Below, one piece after another: positions 63,383-64,000 of a DNA stretch of 64,000 bases. A program made the position numbers and the translations under genes. Within the stretch, counting starts at the first letter, position 1, and each line of letters begins with the position of its first letter. Origin of the DNA: Desulfuromonadaceae bacterium (GTDB lineage: Bacteria; Desulfobacterota; Desulfuromonadia; Geobacterales; Pseudopelobacteraceae). The DNA lies in assembly GCA_028712075.1 (NCBI GenBank), contig JAQTQX010000001.1, positions 186,001 to 250,000 on the forward strand, written 5' to 3'. The notes beneath the pieces are model-generated. The model made no database searches and was not told where the DNA came from. It saw nothing but the letters and a program-made list of their open reading frames with translations.

Positions 63383-63424
63383 TGCCTGTATGCCAATCTA
63401 ATAGTGATTTTGTCCCTATTGAAT

Positions 63425-64000
63425 TTATTTTGTGGGCTTTCGGTGAAGAGCAAAAATCTGATTTTCAATCGAGTATTCATAATATAATTTATGAATCATT
63501 GAAAAAATGGAATTAGAAGGAAAATTCTTAATGGCCATCTTGCCTAACCAGTCGAGTGGAAAAGGGAGCCTTGATGCGATAGGACCAAGCAAAAAAATGT
63601 TAAACCTGATGTTCCGCTCTCGCTTGTTGAAACATTTCAGAGTCGTCGGCTGGGTACACCCTGTCATGTCACTGATATGCTTTTCAGGATCAATAAGACC
63701 GTTATCAACACAATAGGTATACAGAACCGTCCCCATCATCGGGACGGTTGTGCTGTAGTTGGTATAAGTGACATTCCCTTTTTTGCTCAACGAGATGGTT
63801 TCCAGGTCATCCTCAAGTGTTGACTCTGGAGCGGCTAACATGAAATTTACCCATGTTTTGATTCCGTAACTGTGAATCAACCTGAGCACTTTGACAATTT
63901 CAATTTTTCGCATCTTGCGCCCGAGTATTTTCTCCCGTACATGTTCAGACGCACTATCAACTGAAAGATGTACGGAATGACACCCGGCACGCTTTAATAA
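63425..64000 (-). CDS. Radical SAM protein, C-terminal part, cut by window edge
   Basis: The frame stays open through the right edge, so the gene is 5'-truncated by the window. Visible residues include KRAGCHSVHLSVDSASEHVREKILGRKM, then IVKVLRLIHSYGIKTWVNFMLAAPESTLEDDLETI. These are the C-terminal half of a radical SAM barrel, where LSVDSASE and VNFMLAAPES correspond to the usual IGVES and FMxGxPGE blocks. The Cx3Cx2C cluster would lie upstream, outside the window. It is the third such protein in the right-hand operon. Confidence 0.78.
   Translation of the reverse strand, partial: LLKRAGCHSVHLSVDSASEHVREKILGRKMRKIEIVKVLRLIHSYGIKTWVNFMLAAPESTLEDDLETISLSKKGNVTYTNYSTTVPMMGTVLYTYCVDNGLIDPEKHISDMTGCTQPTTLKCFNKRERNIRFNIFLLGPIASRLPFPLDWLGKMAIKNFPSNSIFSMIHKLYYEYSIENQIFALHRKPTK

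Noticed and set aside
1-64000. CRISPR array, tRNA, rRNA or prophage genes
   Set aside because: No regular direct repeats, cloverleaf sequences, rRNA motifs or phage structural genes were noticed on reading both strands.

Overview
The window looks like chromosome from a Geobacter-like Desulfuromonadota (deltaproteobacterial) bacterium. This is inferred from the leuB-asd pair with an E. coli-type Asd, a PcrA/UvrD helicase, a MASE3-type histidine kinase, interspersed palindromic repeats and a large accessory glycan block. No rRNA, tRNA or CRISPR array was seen.

Region 1 (1-11.5 kb) is mostly core genome. It holds a partial MidA-family methyltransferase, a WYL regulator, a YqaA-type membrane protein, a PcrA/UvrD helicase overlapping a secreted thermonuclease-like protein, a U32 peptidase of the RlhA type, asd, leuB, and a membrane-anchored protein with a receiver-like domain. 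Region 2 (11.5-14.25 kb) is a scar zone: a frameshifted IS3-type transposase remnant, an orphan MASE3 histidine kinase and the 3' end of an IS5-type transposase.

Region 3 (14.25-64 kb) is one very large flagellin and glycan island of about 50 kb that runs off the right edge. Its flagellar parts are flaF with a TPR protein (minus strand, 14.2-15.9 kb) and flagellin, an unknown gene and flbT (plus strand, 40.3-42.3 kb). The flagellin has a clear sigma-28 promoter and a 5'-UTR stem-loop. FlaF/FlbT and this flagellin type are best known from Alphaproteobacteria. Around and between them lie about two dozen glycosyltransferase-like domains. Many sit in unusual fusions: a 2163-aa protein with four TPR/GT9-like modules plus an exostosin-like domain; a 1170-aa protein with three GT2 domains plus TPRs; a 964-aa CgeB-type GT, zinc-binding methyltransferase and GT9 fusion; and several GT-GT and GT-methyltransferase fusions. 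Three TPR proteins with O-GlcNAc-transferase-like (GT41/SPINDLY) domains are present, two of them in tandem next to flagellin.

The right part (53.8-64 kb) adds sugar-tailoring functions: two complete and one partial radical-SAM proteins, a NUDIX hydrolase, a heptose-kinase-like GHMP kinase, an RmlC-like cupin, an SDR epimerase, FkbM- and TylF-type methyltransferases and a GT61-like enzyme. The most economical reading is a flagellin O-glycosylation system: activated and methylated sugars are made on the right, glycans are built by multi-domain transferases, and TPR-GT41 enzymes may add sugar to flagellin, while FlaF and FlbT control flagellin secretion and translation. The link between the glycan genes and flagellin is inference from position and domain content.
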